Source: Obesumbacterium proteus
Lineage (GTDB): Bacteria > Pseudomonadota > Gammaproteobacteria > Enterobacterales > Enterobacteriaceae
Direction of reading: 5' to 3'
DNA length: 64,000 nt
NCBI RefSeq assembly: GCF_001586165.1
Contig: NZ_CP014608.1
Span: 4,774,001-4,838,000, forward strand
The stretch's first letter is position 1; every line of letters starts with the position of its first letter. The notes below the pieces were generated by a model, which saw only the letters and a program-made list of their open reading frames with translations, had not been told where the DNA came from and did not search any database. Shown here one piece after another: positions 1-9,325 of the stretch. The translations under genes and the position numbers were made by a program.

Positions 1-53
1 AGCACATTTTTTGCTATCCCGCCTACAGCAGAGTGAAGATAGGATATCGGGGG

Positions 54-83
54 GTAGACCCGGTAAGCGAAACGCCACCGGGC
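54..83. repeat. REP-like palindromic element
   Basis: GC-rich imperfect palindrome just past the stop codon of the first receptor gene. The arms CCCGGT (59-64) and ACCGGG (77-82) flank a short GCGAAACGC-type centre, and the unit begins with GTAGA. This layout is that of enterobacterial REP/PU elements found at 3' ends of operons, where they stabilise mRNA or assist termination. Only one unit is visible before the window edge. Confidence 0.5.
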
Positions 84-125
84 AATACCCACCAGGCAAA
101 CTGGAGCAGTAGCAGAGACGGGATG

Positions 126-1814
126 TTAAAACGTCTCCCACTCCTCATTGTCATCCACTTTCGCTGGGCGTGTTTCCATCACAGGTTCCGCCTTCGGCTT
201 CGGTTTAACCACTGCTTTAACCACTTTTGGCTCTGGCATTTGAACTCGCTGGTTATCCTTGAGGGTGAACACCGAAACAGCCTGCATCAGTCGGCCTGCA
301 TGTTCTTCCAGTGCCGCTGCCGCTGCCGCGGATTCTTCAACCAGCAAGGCGTTCTGCTGGGTGACCTGATCCATCTCAGATACCGCTTGGGCAACCTGCT
401 CAACCCCACGGCTCTGCTCATCAGAAGCGGAAGCAATCTCACTCATAATATCGGTAACACGGGTCACGGAGCCGACAATCTCACTCATCGTTTCACCGGC
501 GGTTTCCACCAGTGATGAACCGACTTCTACCTTCTCGACAGAATCGTCAATCAGCGCTTTGATCTCTTTCGCGGCTTCTGCACTACGCTGTGCCAGATTA
601 CGAACTTCACTCGCTACCACCGCAAAACCACGCCCCTGCTCACCGGCACGAGCCGCTTCCACCGCGGCATTCAGTGCCAGGATATTCGTCTGGAAAGCGA
701 TACTATCGATAACACTCGTGATATCGGCGATCTTCTGTGAACTCTGGGCAATACCGTTCATGGTATTCACCACATTATCTACAACCTTGCCGCCACGCTG
801 GGCGATTTCGGATGTACTCAGTGCAAGCTGGCTAGCCTGCGAAGCGTTATCGGCGTTCTGTTTCACCGTCGCGGTCAATTCTTCCATGCTCGCGGCCGTT
901 TCTTCTAACGCCGCAGCCTGCTGCTCAGTACGGGAGGACAAATTGGTGTTATCTACGGCGATCCCGTTCGCACCCGCGTAGATCGAATTAGCACTGCTGC
1001 GCACGTTGCTCACGGCTTTAACCAGAGCTGACTGCATATCTCTCAGGCCAGCTGCAAGCTGCCCCATTTCGTTGGTACCTTCAACTTCAACTTCATGGGT
1101 TAAATCGCCATCGGCAACATAGAGAATGCTGCCAAGCAGACTTTTCAGCGGGGCAACCAAGATTTTCTGCATCCCAAACCACATACCAATCGTCATGGTG
1201 ACAGTCGCGATGATCACCGAAAGTAAAATGGTGGTCGCCAGGCTATGAGAGTTTTGGTTGGCAACAATCGCTTCCGCGTTGATACGATTGTTATCAGCCC
1301 GATAATTCATATAGGTACGCTCAAAATCGTCCTGATATTTTTGCGTAGGCTGATCGAGGAAAGCGGTAATATTGCCCGCTTCAAGCAGTTGGACCAGCTC
1401 AACCAGTGCGGCATGGAAAGTGTCATATGCGCGATCAATATCACTCGACAGATTCTCACTTTGCCCTGAACCGCGTGGCAGCGACTGATAAGTTTTCCAA
1501 CTTTTATCAACCGCAGCCAGATGTTTCTTTGCTTCTACCATCAACTCATTGACGGAAACTGCGGTCGCAGCCCCACCGCTTTGCATCACTAAAAAACGAG
1601 AGCCAGCACGATTCAATGTGTTTCTCATTTGCAGCAGTGAAATCCAGGATGCATTAAGCTCTGACTCTTCATTATTAATCGTTTGCTGTGTAGAAAAACT
1701 ATCTTCAGCGCTAGTAATAATATTAAAAACAAACCCACCTGATGCAATTTGCAGTACAGCAAACACAACCAGAGAAATCATGAAACACTTAATTATACTG
1801 ACTCGAGATAGCAT
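126..1814 (-). CDS. Methyl-accepting chemotaxis protein, Tar/Tsr type, with CheR/CheB tether
   Basis: Inner-membrane chemoreceptor of 562 aa. TM1 is at about residues 7-29. A periplasmic four-helix sensor follows, carrying the arginine spacing of Tar/Tsr (MRNTLNRAGSRF) and the QPTQ motif, so an amino-acid ligand is likely. TM2 is near residues 190-215, followed by HAMP and a long signalling coiled coil whose conserved hairpin tip reads AFQTNILALNAAVEAARAGE. The C-terminus EWETF matches the NWETF pentapeptide that docks CheR and CheB. The start at 1814 is chosen over an ATG at 1838 because AAGGAGG lies 8 bases upstream. It sits 185 bp downstream of fliR but has its own sigma-28 promoter. The ligand cannot be named from sequence. 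Confidence 0.96.
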   Translation of the reverse strand: MLSRVSIIKCFMISLVVFAVLQIASGGFVFNIITSAEDSFSTQQTINNEESELNASWISLLQMRNTLNRAGSRFLVMQSGGAATAVSVNELMVEAKKHLAAVDKSWKTYQSLPRGSGQSENLSSDIDRAYDTFHAALVELVQLLEAGNITAFLDQPTQKYQDDFERTYMNYRADNNRINAEAIVANQNSHSLATTILLSVIIATVTMTIGMWFGMQKILVAPLKSLLGSILYVADGDLTHEVEVEGTNEMGQLAAGLRDMQSALVKAVSNVRSSANSIYAGANGIAVDNTNLSSRTEQQAAALEETAASMEELTATVKQNADNASQASQLALSTSEIAQRGGKVVDNVVNTMNGIAQSSQKIADITSVIDSIAFQTNILALNAAVEAARAGEQGRGFAVVASEVRNLAQRSAEAAKEIKALIDDSVEKVEVGSSLVETAGETMSEIVGSVTRVTDIMSEIASASDEQSRGVEQVAQAVSEMDQVTQQNALLVEESAAAAAALEEHAGRLMQAVSVFTLKDNQRVQMPEPKVVKAVVKPKPKAEPVMETRPAKVDDNEEWETF

Positions 1815-1845
1815 AATGCACCCCTCCTTGTTGGACATATAACTA

Positions 1846-1872
1846 ATATCGGATGATGAAAAAAAAACTGTT
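1846..1872 (-). promoter_or_regulatory. Sigma-28 (FliA) promoter of the receptor gene
   Basis: Read on the minus strand: -35 AACAGTTT (1865-1872), 11-bp spacer, -10 TCCGATAT (1846-1853). Each box matches the TAAAGTTT-N11-GCCGATAA consensus at 6 of 8 positions with exact spacing. It lies about 30 bp upstream of the receptor ATG, which places the gene in the late (class III) flagellar regulon. Confidence 0.75.
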
Positions 1873-1999
1873 GGATAAATTATTTACATTGATACAAAAA
1901 TGATAATTTTTACTTTTATTTACTTCTAAACCTTTACTGGTTACCGACGCTTAGCAACCTATTTAACTCATCACATACAATTTCATGAAATAGCAGATA

Positions 2000-2785
2000 C
2001 TAACGACTAGCAAACATCAGAATAATGCGAGAAAGAAGATCGAAAATATCTCTCAAGCTATTTTCAAAGAATGGTGCAAAGGTATACATTTCCAACGCCA
2101 AAGCGCCCATACCTACCGTCAGCGTCAGCGGAAAACCAATGACGAAAATAGAAAGCTGTGGTGTAAGACGGTTAAGCAAACCCAACGTAAAGTTGATCGC
2201 TAATAACAGCGTAACAATCGGTAAACCGAGCATTAATCCGTGTTTGAAAATCAACCCTGCACTTTGTGCCAAGAAGAAAAAACCCTCACTATTCAATGTA
2301 CTGCCACCTATTGGCAAAACCACAAAACTTTCATTAATAATGGTTAATAGCCATAGGTGCCCATTGAGAGAGAGAAAAAGTAACGTGGCCAGCAGGTTTA
2401 ATATCCTGGCAATCACCGGCATGTTCTGTCCGCCGGATGGGTCAAAAAATGTGGCGAACGATAGCCCCATTTGCAGCCCCATAATTTCACCGGCGGTTCT
2501 CACCATAACAAAAATAAGCTGTACGGTGATGCCCATTGCCGCACCGATAATCAGTTGCTGTGCAGCTAATCCGATACCACTCCAAGCGAAAATAATATGA
2601 TGACTGTCAGGCAAGTTTTGGCTAATTAAAAATGCAATGATTAACGCCAAACCCACTTTAGTTTTTTTATTTATTTCGGTGGCACTAAAAATGGGGGCCG
2701 TCGTGAACAGCGCTAAGATTCTTAGCGCTGGCCAAAAGACATGGCTAATTTGGGAATAGAGACTATCAACGGAAATGGGCAGCAT
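2000..2785 (-). CDS. fliR: Flagellar export gate protein FliR
   Basis: Integral membrane component of the flagellar type III export gate. It assembles with FliP and FliQ into the helical gate inside the MS ring. The 261 aa equal the E. coli length. The protein is a series of hydrophobic segments (near residues 12-34, 40-60, 73-100, 130-150, 180-205, 215-235) with an N-terminus MLPISVDSLYSQISHVFWPALRI typical of the family. It is the last gene of the fliLMNOPQR operon and starts 2 bp after fliQ stops, so translation is probably coupled. No defects seen. Confidence 0.97.
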   Translation of the reverse strand: MLPISVDSLYSQISHVFWPALRILALFTTAPIFSATEINKKTKVGLALIIAFLISQNLPDSHHIIFAWSGIGLAAQQLIIGAAMGITVQLIFVMVRTAGEIMGLQMGLSFATFFDPSGGQNMPVIARILNLLATLLFLSLNGHLWLLTIINESFVVLPIGGSTLNSEGFFFLAQSAGLIFKHGLMLGLPIVTLLLAINFTLGLLNRLTPQLSIFVIGFPLTLTVGMGALALEMYTFAPFFENSLRDIFDLLSRIILMFASR

Positions 2786-2787
2786 AA

Positions 2788-3057
2788 TTACCCGATGATA
2801 TACGGTAAGTTGCTAAATAGTGTCCGCATATAATCGAGGAAAATACTTAGCATCCACGGCCCAAGCATAATCGTCACCAAAATAATGGCTAGAATTTTTG
2901 GGATAAAAGAAAGGGTCATTTCATTAATTTGCGTAGACGCCTGAAGAATACTGATGATTAAGCCCGTAAACAGGGCAGCCATCAGTAACGGTGTCGCAAT
3001 CATCAGGCCAACTTTCACCGCCTGAAACCCCATCGCCATTACGCTTTCTGGTGTCAT
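2788..3057 (-). CDS. fliQ: Flagellar export gate protein FliQ
   Basis: Small two-helix membrane protein (89 aa, same as E. coli) of the FliPQR export gate core. Hydrophobic hairpin segments lie at about residues 15-40 and 50-75. The opening MTPESVMAMGFQAVKVGLM is diagnostic. It sits between fliP (12 bp upstream) and fliR (2 bp downstream) on the minus strand, the conserved order of this operon. Confidence 0.97.
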   Translation of the reverse strand: MTPESVMAMGFQAVKVGLMIATPLLMAALFTGLIISILQASTQINEMTLSFIPKILAIILVTIMLGPWMLSIFLDYMRTLFSNLPYIIG

Positions 3058-3069
3058 AATTTATTCTGC

Positions 3070-3825
3070 TCAGCTAAAAAAGCTTTGGGCAAGCGAGCCC
3101 ATCAACAGCCCCCAGCCATCGACTAGGACAAACAGCATCAGCTTGAACGGCAAAGAAATTGTCGCAGGCGGCAACATCATCATCCCCAGCGCCATCAGCA
3201 CACTAGCAACCACCAAGTCGATTATCAGGAACGGAATAAATACCGTAAAACCAAGCTGGAACCCTGTTTTCAGTTCGCTGGTGACAAAGGCGGGAAGCAG
3301 AATACGCATAGGAACATCATCGGGCGTGGCAAAATTCTCGGCCTTCGCTAGGCGTGAATAGAGAGCTAAATCCGATTCACGCGTTTGCTGCAACATAAAG
3401 GTACGCATCGGCCCCGCCGCTTTTTCCAGCGCGGTTTCCATACTGATCTTATCTTCGGATAACGGCAGCCAGGCATCGTTGTACACCTGATTGAATACCG
3501 GCGACATCACATAGAAGGTTAAAAACAGCGCCAGCCCAAGCAACACCTGATTCGGTGGAGTGGAAGGCGTACCCAGTGCGTTTCGTAACAACCCCAGCAC
3601 GATGATGATGCGGGTAAAACCGGTCATCATCAGCAATACGGCGGGTAAAAACGTCAATGAGGTGAGCAGCACCAGAGTTTGTAACGGCAGCGACCAGTTT
3701 TCACCGTTCCCAGAACGCGAGATCAATAAATCGCTGTTCGCGGCCCAAGCCTCGTGTACCGGAGCCAGCAAGCCTAAACCCAGCAGCGCCGCGAGGGATA
3801 AAGTCGTCCAACGACGCACGCTCAT
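3070..3825 (-). CDS. fliP: Flagellar export gate protein FliP
   Basis: Core pore subunit of the flagellar type III secretion gate, 251 aa. The first 28 residues form a cleavable signal peptide ending VHEAWA, which is characteristic of FliP. Four transmembrane segments follow (near residues 50-80, 90-110, 190-215, 225-245), with the signatures MMTGFTRIIIVLGLLRNALG and LPFKLMLFVLVDGW. It overlaps fliO by 4 bases (ATGA type), so translation is coupled. Confidence 0.98.
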   Translation of the reverse strand: MSVRRWTTLSLAALLGLGLLAPVHEAWAANSDLLISRSGNGENWSLPLQTLVLLTSLTFLPAVLLMMTGFTRIIIVLGLLRNALGTPSTPPNQVLLGLALFLTFYVMSPVFNQVYNDAWLPLSEDKISMETALEKAAGPMRTFMLQQTRESDLALYSRLAKAENFATPDDVPMRILLPAFVTSELKTGFQLGFTVFIPFLIIDLVVASVLMALGMMMLPPATISLPFKLMLFVLVDGWGLLMGSLAQSFFS

Positions 3826-4232
3826 TGTGGCGACTCCGGTTTGCGTTTTTTCAGCATATTCAGCAATACGTTCTGGAAATCACCGGACAACGGCGAGCTA
3901 GCCACTTCGTCACTGTCGCTTTGCTTGTTCAGCGTGGCAAGGCAGTTGATATTGGTGGGTGTGACGCCAAGGAGAAACCATTTATCGTCGGCTTCAACAA
4001 TCACTACGCGCTCACGCTGCCCCAGCGACTGGCTGCATTTAACCGTTAGCAGCGCCGATGATTTACCGCCCTGAGTGCGGAATCCGGCACGGCGGGCAAC
4101 CCAAGCGATCGCGGCAATCAACAGCAATACCAGAGCCAGCGAGCCTCCGACATTGAAGAGAATGGAACCCGGCGTACCTGAGTCGATCGTTGAGGGCGTG
4201 GTTTGGATAGCGGTTGTATTCTGCGGATTCAT
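3822..4232 (-). CDS. fliO: Flagellar assembly protein FliO
   Basis: Bitopic membrane protein (136 aa) that acts as a chaperone for assembly of FliP into the export gate. A short periplasmic N-terminus precedes one transmembrane helix at about residues 24-46, then the cytoplasmic WVARRAGF segment and a small soluble domain. Sequence conservation in this family is low. The call rests on the TM/cytoplasmic layout, the motif GQRERVVIVEADDKWFLLGV, and its place between fliN (1-base overlap) and fliP (4-base overlap). Confidence 0.94.
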   Translation of the reverse strand: MNPQNTTAIQTTPSTIDSGTPGSILFNVGGSLALVLLLIAAIAWVARRAGFRTQGGKSSALLTVKCSQSLGQRERVVIVEADDKWFLLGVTPTNINCLATLNKQSDSDEVASSPLSGDFQNVLLNMLKKRKPESPQ

Positions 4233-4636
4233 TATCTGCTCAAACGGTGCATACGTTCAGACGGCGTAATAATGTCTGTAATACGAATACCGAACTTGTC
4301 CGATACAACCACAACTTCGCCCTGAGCAATCAAATAACCATTGATCAAAATATCCAGCGGCTCACCGGCCAAACCTTCTAGTGCAACGACCGAACCCTGG
4401 CTTAAGCGCAGTAATTCTTTAATGGTCATTTTAGTTCGGCCTAATTCCACGGTCATTTTAACCGGGATATCCAGAATTAAATCCAGATCCTGAGATAGAT
4501 GTGCAGCTAGGTGATCATGTGCGCTAAGCGGCGCCGCGCCATTATTCTCAGCCGACTGCTGCTCGTTCATGGCATCGCCCCACAGATCGTCTATGGATTG
4601 TTTGTCAGCGTCAGATGATGGTGTGGTGTCACTCAT
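4232..4636 (-). CDS. fliN: Flagellar motor switch protein FliN
   Basis: C-ring (switch) subunit, 134 aa. The first 50 residues are variable and acidic. The C-terminal SpoA domain (about residues 55-130) carries LILDIPVKMTVELGRTKMTI and ITDIITPSERMHRLSR. It packs with FliM at the base of the C ring, binds FliH to dock the export ATPase, and takes part in switching. It lies 6 bp after fliM and shares one base with fliO. Confidence 0.98.
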   Translation of the reverse strand: MSDTTPSSDADKQSIDDLWGDAMNEQQSAENNGAAPLSAHDHLAAHLSQDLDLILDIPVKMTVELGRTKMTIKELLRLSQGSVVALEGLAGEPLDILINGYLIAQGEVVVVSDKFGIRITDIITPSERMHRLSR

Positions 4637-4642
4637 TAGGTA

Positions 4643-5641
4643 CTACTCCTTTTTAAAATTCGCTAAAGTGGTGCTTTTGATGCGTTCTACTTTAAGGGCG
4701 TACTGATTATTCACACTGCCATATTTACCCGACAACACTGGCACACCATCAATAAATGCCTCGAGGGTATCTGGCTTATCAATTGGAATAATATCGCCTG
4801 CTTTAAGTTTGAGAACACGTGACAGCCGGGTATTAATCTCTGCAAAGTTAGCAACCATTTCTAATTCGGTATTCCGTACCTGATCAACCAAGATATTATG
4901 CCACTGAGCATCTTCTTGCTTTGAATTCTCTACCGGCGGATTCGTCAGTAATTCACGTAGAGGCTCAATGATACTAAAGGGTATACAAATATCGAACTCA
5001 CCAACATGGGCACCAATTTCCACCGAGAACGGTGTCGTTACAACAATGTCATTTGGTGATGAAGTTATATTGGTAAATTTAACCTGCACTTCCGAACGGA
5101 CATATTCTGTTTTCAGTTTGTAAACTGAACTCCAGCCATAGTCATATGCCTCCAGTGCCATCGAGAGAATACGTTCGATAATGCGCTGTTCAGTCGGCGT
5201 AAATTCACGCCCATCGGCTTTTGTTGGAAAACGACCGTCACCACCAAATAGGCTGTCAACGGCCATGAATACCAAATTAGGCGAGAACACAAACAGCGCA
5301 GTGCCTCGTAACGGATTCATGTGCACGAGATTTAGGTTGGTCGGCACCGACAGGTTTCGTGCAAACTCGTGGTAAGGCTGAATTTTAATATTGCCAGCGG
5401 TAATATCCGGGCTACGACGTAGCAAGTTAAACAACCCGATACGGAACTGGCGTGCAAAGCGCTCGTTGATAATTTCCAGAGACTGCAGACGATCACGAAT
5501 TACGCGGCGCTGAATATTAGGATCGTAAGGCTTAATTCCTTCATCCAGCGTAGAATATTCGACCTTATCCTCGCTTTCGCTATTACTTCCGCCGTTCAGC
5601 AGGCGATCAATTTCCGCCTGTGACAATATACTATCAGACAT
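4643..5641 (-). CDS. fliM: Flagellar motor switch protein FliM
   Basis: C-ring protein of 332 aa (E. coli 334) that receives CheY-P and sets rotation direction. The N-terminal CheY-binding peptide MSDSILSQAEIDRLLNG is intact. The middle CheC-like domain spans about residues 45-230 and the C-terminal SpoA domain about 255-320. It follows fliL by 5 bp within fliLMNOPQR. No substitutions stand out. Confidence 0.98.
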   Translation of the reverse strand: MSDSILSQAEIDRLLNGGSNSESEDKVEYSTLDEGIKPYDPNIQRRVIRDRLQSLEIINERFARQFRIGLFNLLRRSPDITAGNIKIQPYHEFARNLSVPTNLNLVHMNPLRGTALFVFSPNLVFMAVDSLFGGDGRFPTKADGREFTPTEQRIIERILSMALEAYDYGWSSVYKLKTEYVRSEVQVKFTNITSSPNDIVVTTPFSVEIGAHVGEFDICIPFSIIEPLRELLTNPPVENSKQEDAQWHNILVDQVRNTELEMVANFAEINTRLSRVLKLKAGDIIPIDKPDTLEAFIDGVPVLSGKYGSVNNQYALKVERIKSTTLANFKKE

Positions 5642-5646
5642 AGAAT

Positions 5647-6138
5647 TTACCGTAGGATGAATGCGTTATATAGAACATCAGTAACGCCTGCACTGTGATT
5701 AGCTGCAAGAGGCTGGTTGACAGCATCTTTAATTTTTATCGTCAGGTGTTGTTTGCCTTCATCGGTAGATAAAACGTCAAATGTTTGCTGCGAGAAAAGC
5801 ATTAATAAGCGGCTGCGAATTTCAGGTAAAAACTTTTCGACTAACGCTTTTGCGTCATCATCTTTCACCCGCAGAGTTAAACCAATATAAAGAACACGAT
5901 CGGGCTGACGAGCCACAGGTTTAAGACTGACGGTAAACGTATCTAATGGGATATACATAGGAACAGCGACGACAACTTTTTTAACTTCTCCCGCGCCATC
6001 ATCTTTTTTCATTTTATTCATTTCATAAAACGTATAACCCGCCATACCGCAAGCACCGACGACCAGCAGCATGAGAAGAAAAATAACTAAAGTGTTCTTT
6101 TTCCCAGAACCAGCGTCATTTTTATTCCTTTTTGACAT
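5647..6138 (-). CDS. fliL: Flagellar basal body protein FliL
   Basis: Inner-membrane protein of 163 aa with a short positively charged cytoplasmic N-terminus, one TM helix at about residues 17-37, and a periplasmic SPFH-like domain with PLDTFTVSL. It surrounds MotAB stators and supports torque and swarming. It is the first gene of fliLMNOPQR. The 140-bp gap to fliK includes a G7 run (about 6191-6197) and probably carries the class II promoter, although no -10/-35 pair convincing enough to list was found. Confidence 0.96.
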   Translation of the reverse strand: MSKRNKNDAGSGKKNTLVIFLLMLLVVGACGMAGYTFYEMNKMKKDDGAGEVKKVVVAVPMYIPLDTFTVSLKPVARQPDRVLYIGLTLRVKDDDAKALVEKFLPEIRSRLLMLFSQQTFDVLSTDEGKQHLTIKIKDAVNQPLAANHSAGVTDVLYNAFILR

Positions 6139-6278
6139 TATGCAAACCCTTGTAAAAAAACTATGGTCCTGAAACAGACTACCCGAATGAGGGGGGGTAT
6201 TCTATTACAGACAGACACTGGGACAATTCAGTGAATAAGTGAAATTAGTGACGGCAAGCGGACGAATAAAATTAATCA

Positions 6279-7487
6279 TCAGGCAAATGTATTTATTCCG
6301 CTATTGAGTCGAATAACCGGGGAATGAACCTCTCGATCATCCTCTGCAACGTGTCGGTCATCAGATATTTTATCGTCACGAGAGGCTTGCCCATGCGCCT
6401 CGTTATAGTGCGAGGAACCGTCCCACGACTGTGTTGAGTCGCTGCCCACGCTGCCCGCATTGAGGTTAATGCCCGACTCGGCAAGTGATGTCCGTAATTG
6501 TGGCATTGCCGCTTCCAGCACCGCACGAACCTGATGGTTTTCACTAACAAAGTGCAAGTTTGCCTGATCGCTGTTCATACGCAGGTTAATTTTTATCACG
6601 CCAAGTTCCGCCGGATTTAAGCGTATTTCAGCGTTATGAATTCCGTTACGCGTGAACATGCTGACCTGCTGGCTTAATGCCTGCTGCCAAGCGGGAGAGC
6701 CCAGTTCCTGTGTTAACACCGGTGCTGGCACCGTAGTCACCGGGGTCGCCGTCGCATGAGACGCCTGTTGCATCGTCGGTGCGGTATGGGTGACGCTCGT
6801 TACAGGCACAAACGATGAGGAGCGCTCGCCGGTTGCCGCAGGCATGTCGACAGGTTTAAACATCGTAGCCAGCGGCTCAGACTCTTCAACTTTCGTCGGA
6901 ACCAATAAAGCAGCGGGTTCAGCCTCTTCTTTATTATTCGGGATCACAACCTGTGACACGTTTTTAGCCAGCGCCGCAGCGGTAGGGGGGCCGCCAGCGC
7001 CCGCACGGGTATTCTGTCGGGTGGTAAACATCGCCTGAGTGATCTCCGACAGCGCGGTTTTCCTTCCCTCGACATCAGTAACAGCCATGGCGGTTTCCTG
7101 TCCGGCAGCGGGGAGCTCCTGTCCAGCAGCGGCGGTATCCACCTGCATCACGAGGTTTTGCAAATGCGCCAGCCGTGAATCAACAGGCAACGTTGGGAGG
7201 TCAATCTGCCCCACGGTAGGATCTTCACTACCCTCCTGCAGCGGTTTACCCGGCAGCTCGCTAGGCAACGTGATCATGTCTTCAGGTAACGCAGGCAGCA
7301 CATTTACCAGAGCATCTTCCGGCAACGGGGCGGGCTGGGCCGTGGTTTCGTGATGTGCCGGTTTGCGGGACGGTTTCATCTGCCCTTCAAGCAAAGAGGC
7401 AAAATCACCGCCAGCTTCGGCCCCGGATGCAGGCTGATTCGCCGTCGCCTTTCCGGCCGTTGGCAGTGATAAAATATTGGTTATCAT
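6279..7487 (-). CDS. fliK: Flagellar hook-length control protein FliK
   Basis: Secreted molecular ruler of 402 aa that measures hook length and triggers the FlhB specificity switch. The N-terminal two thirds are low-complexity and rich in Ala, Pro and Thr. The C-terminal Flg_hook domain lies at about residues 260-350 with IHNAEIRLNPAELGVIKINL. Its partner FlhB is frameshifted in this assembly (see 16493-17639). It overlaps fliJ by 4 bases, as in the standard fliFGHIJK operon. Confidence 0.96.
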   Translation of the reverse strand: MITNILSLPTAGKATANQPASGAEAGGDFASLLEGQMKPSRKPAHHETTAQPAPLPEDALVNVLPALPEDMITLPSELPGKPLQEGSEDPTVGQIDLPTLPVDSRLAHLQNLVMQVDTAAAGQELPAAGQETAMAVTDVEGRKTALSEITQAMFTTRQNTRAGAGGPPTAAALAKNVSQVVIPNNKEEAEPAALLVPTKVEESEPLATMFKPVDMPAATGERSSSFVPVTSVTHTAPTMQQASHATATPVTTVPAPVLTQELGSPAWQQALSQQVSMFTRNGIHNAEIRLNPAELGVIKINLRMNSDQANLHFVSENHQVRAVLEAAMPQLRTSLAESGINLNAGSVGSDSTQSWDGSSHYNEAHGQASRDDKISDDRHVAEDDREVHSPVIRLNSGINTFA

Positions 7488-7933
7488 AAAACTTTCTTCC
7501 CTAGACTGGCGCGCTGCGCAAACTCATCCATCAATTTTTGTTCCTGACGGTTCTCTTTCAGAGTCCGTACCTCTTCTGCTCGGCTTTTTAGCGTGTCAAA
7601 CGAGTTCAAACGCTGCTTATCGCTGCGCCAAGACGACAGGGCTAAATCCACCGATTTCTTGCACTGCGTGACATGCCCTGTGTGCTGAAACACCACTTTG
7701 CCAAGCGAATCAATAAACGACTGATGGTTCACCCAGTCGACCACCGAAATGCCTTTATTGGCCATGTTTGATTGCAGGGTCTGCTGGTACTCCAGCTCAT
7801 ACGCTTCCAGCTGTTCGAGCTGCGTCACCGCACGTGAGTAATCCTGCTGTACTTTTCCCAGATGGCTGGTCGTGTCGTCGAGTTTCTGCTGAGCAAGGTC
7901 GCGTAACACATCCATCGGGCTGATCGTGGCCAT
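7484..7933 (-). CDS. fliJ: Flagellar export chaperone/stalk protein FliJ
   Basis: Cytoplasmic coiled-coil protein of 149 aa that sits in the pore of the FliI hexamer and links it to FlhA, much like the gamma subunit of F-ATPase. Almost the entire chain is predicted helical and charged, with heptad-like spacing from about residue 10 to 140. It lies 15 bp after fliI and overlaps fliK by 4 bases. Identity is low in this family, so context carries much of the call. Confidence 0.95.
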   Translation of the reverse strand: MATISPMDVLRDLAQQKLDDTTSHLGKVQQDYSRAVTQLEQLEAYELEYQQTLQSNMANKGISVVDWVNHQSFIDSLGKVVFQHTGHVTQCKKSVDLALSSWRSDKQRLNSFDTLKSRAEEVRTLKENRQEQKLMDEFAQRASLGKKVL

Positions 7934-7948
7934 GTATTCATCTCCCTC

Positions 7949-9325
7949 TTAGGGTTTGGGGCACGAAGAAAAGATCTTTTCCAGTTGCTCGGTAGAATCT
8001 TCGTAGCCGCAGTTTTCGTGAATAGACTGCTGGAGGAAAGCTTCAAGCTCTGGGTAAAGGGCAATGGCTTTATCCAGAAGAGGATCGCTGCCTGCGGCAT
8101 AGGCTCCGACGCTGATAAGGTCACGGTTACGTTGATACGCAGAAAGTAACTGTTTGAAGTTTTGGACTTTTCGATAATGCTCTTCGTCGATAAGCTCCGT
8201 CATCGCACGGCTGATGGATGCTTCAATATCGATAGCCGGATAATGCCCCGACTCCGCCAGACGGCGCGAAAGCACAATGTGGCCATCCAGAATGGCACGT
8301 GCGGAGTCAGCGATCGGATCTTGTTGATCGTCCCCTTCCGTCAGCACGGTATAAAAAGCAGTGATCGAGCCGCCCCCTTTCTCGCCGTTACCGGTACGTT
8401 CCACCAGCGCGGGCAGCTTCGCAAATACGGAAGGCGGATAGCCTTTGGTGGCAGGTGGCTCACCGATGGCCAACGCGATTTCACGCTGCGCCATCGCATA
8501 GCGGGTCAGGGAATCCATAATCAACAGGACGTTCATGCCGCGTTCGCGAAAATCCTCTGCAATACGCGTGGCATAGACCGCCCCTTGCATACGTAAAACC
8601 GGAGAAACATCCGCCGGAGCCGCAACCACCACGGAACGACTTAGACCTTCTTTGCCGAGGATATTATCGATAAAGTCTTTTACTTCACGCCCGCGTTCAC
8701 CGATCAGCCCAACGACAATCACATCGGCTTTGGTGTAACGCGCCATCATGCCCAGCAGGACGCTTTTACCTACGCCGGAACCGGCAAACAGGCCCATACG
8801 CTGACCGCGTCCGACGGTAAGCAGGCCATTGATCGCCCGCACGCCCACATCCAGCACATTTTTAATCGGATCGCGCGCCAGTGGGTTCATCGGAGCGGTA
8901 AATAAAGTGTCACGGTGCTGATGGCTAGGGGCAGGAAGCCCATCCAACGGTCGGGCGCTCGCATCAAGAACGCGGCCCAGAAGCTCCGGTCCGAGCGGCA
9001 ACTGCTTGCCTTGTCTCAGCCCGACACCGCTTTCCAGTGCGTAAACCCGAGCGCCGGGTAAAATGCCGTCGACGTTCTCAAGCGGCATCAGATAAAGCAC
9101 CTGACCGTTAAACCCCACCACTTCACTTTCAACTTTGGCAATGCTGGTGCCGGTATCTCGCTCGACAATGCACAAGGTGCCAATTGGCAAGCGCAGGCCA
9201 ATGGCCTCCATCACCAGACCCGCCGCGCGAGTCAGTTTGCCGTAATGTCGGCTAGGCTGAAGTGTGGTAATTTTTTGTTCTTGGCTGTCGATAGATTCCA
9301 GCCATTTTTTCAGGCGAGCTGCCAT
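7949..9325 (-). CDS. fliI: Flagellum-specific export ATPase FliI
   Basis: Hexameric ATPase of the flagellar export apparatus, 458 aa (E. coli 457). Walker A AGSGVGKS is at residues 181-188 (K187), and Walker B is in VLLIMDSLTRYA. The start at 9325 (MAARLKKWLE) is preferred over an upstream ATG at 9367 because it matches family length, overlaps the fliH stop as TGATG, and has AGAGAGGA just upstream. FliH binds the N-terminus and represses activity, while FliJ fits the hexamer pore. Confidence 0.98.
   Translation of the reverse strand: MAARLKKWLESIDSQEQKITTLQPSRHYGKLTRAAGLVMEAIGLRLPIGTLCIVERDTGTSIAKVESEVVGFNGQVLYLMPLENVDGILPGARVYALESGVGLRQGKQLPLGPELLGRVLDASARPLDGLPAPSHQHRDTLFTAPMNPLARDPIKNVLDVGVRAINGLLTVGRGQRMGLFAGSGVGKSVLLGMMARYTKADVIVVGLIGERGREVKDFIDNILGKEGLSRSVVVAAPADVSPVLRMQGAVYATRIAEDFRERGMNVLLIMDSLTRYAMAQREIALAIGEPPATKGYPPSVFAKLPALVERTGNGEKGGGSITAFYTVLTEGDDQQDPIADSARAILDGHIVLSRRLAESGHYPAIDIEASISRAMTELIDEEHYRKVQNFKQLLSAYQRNRDLISVGAYAAGSDPLLDKAIALYPELEAFLQQSIHENCGYEDSTEQLEKIFSSCPKP

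Noticed and set aside
559..981. Plus-strand ORF opposite the first receptor
   Set aside because: Mirror of the conserved signalling domain. The same antisense ORF appears opposite the second receptor (51545-51940), a by-product of shared codons.
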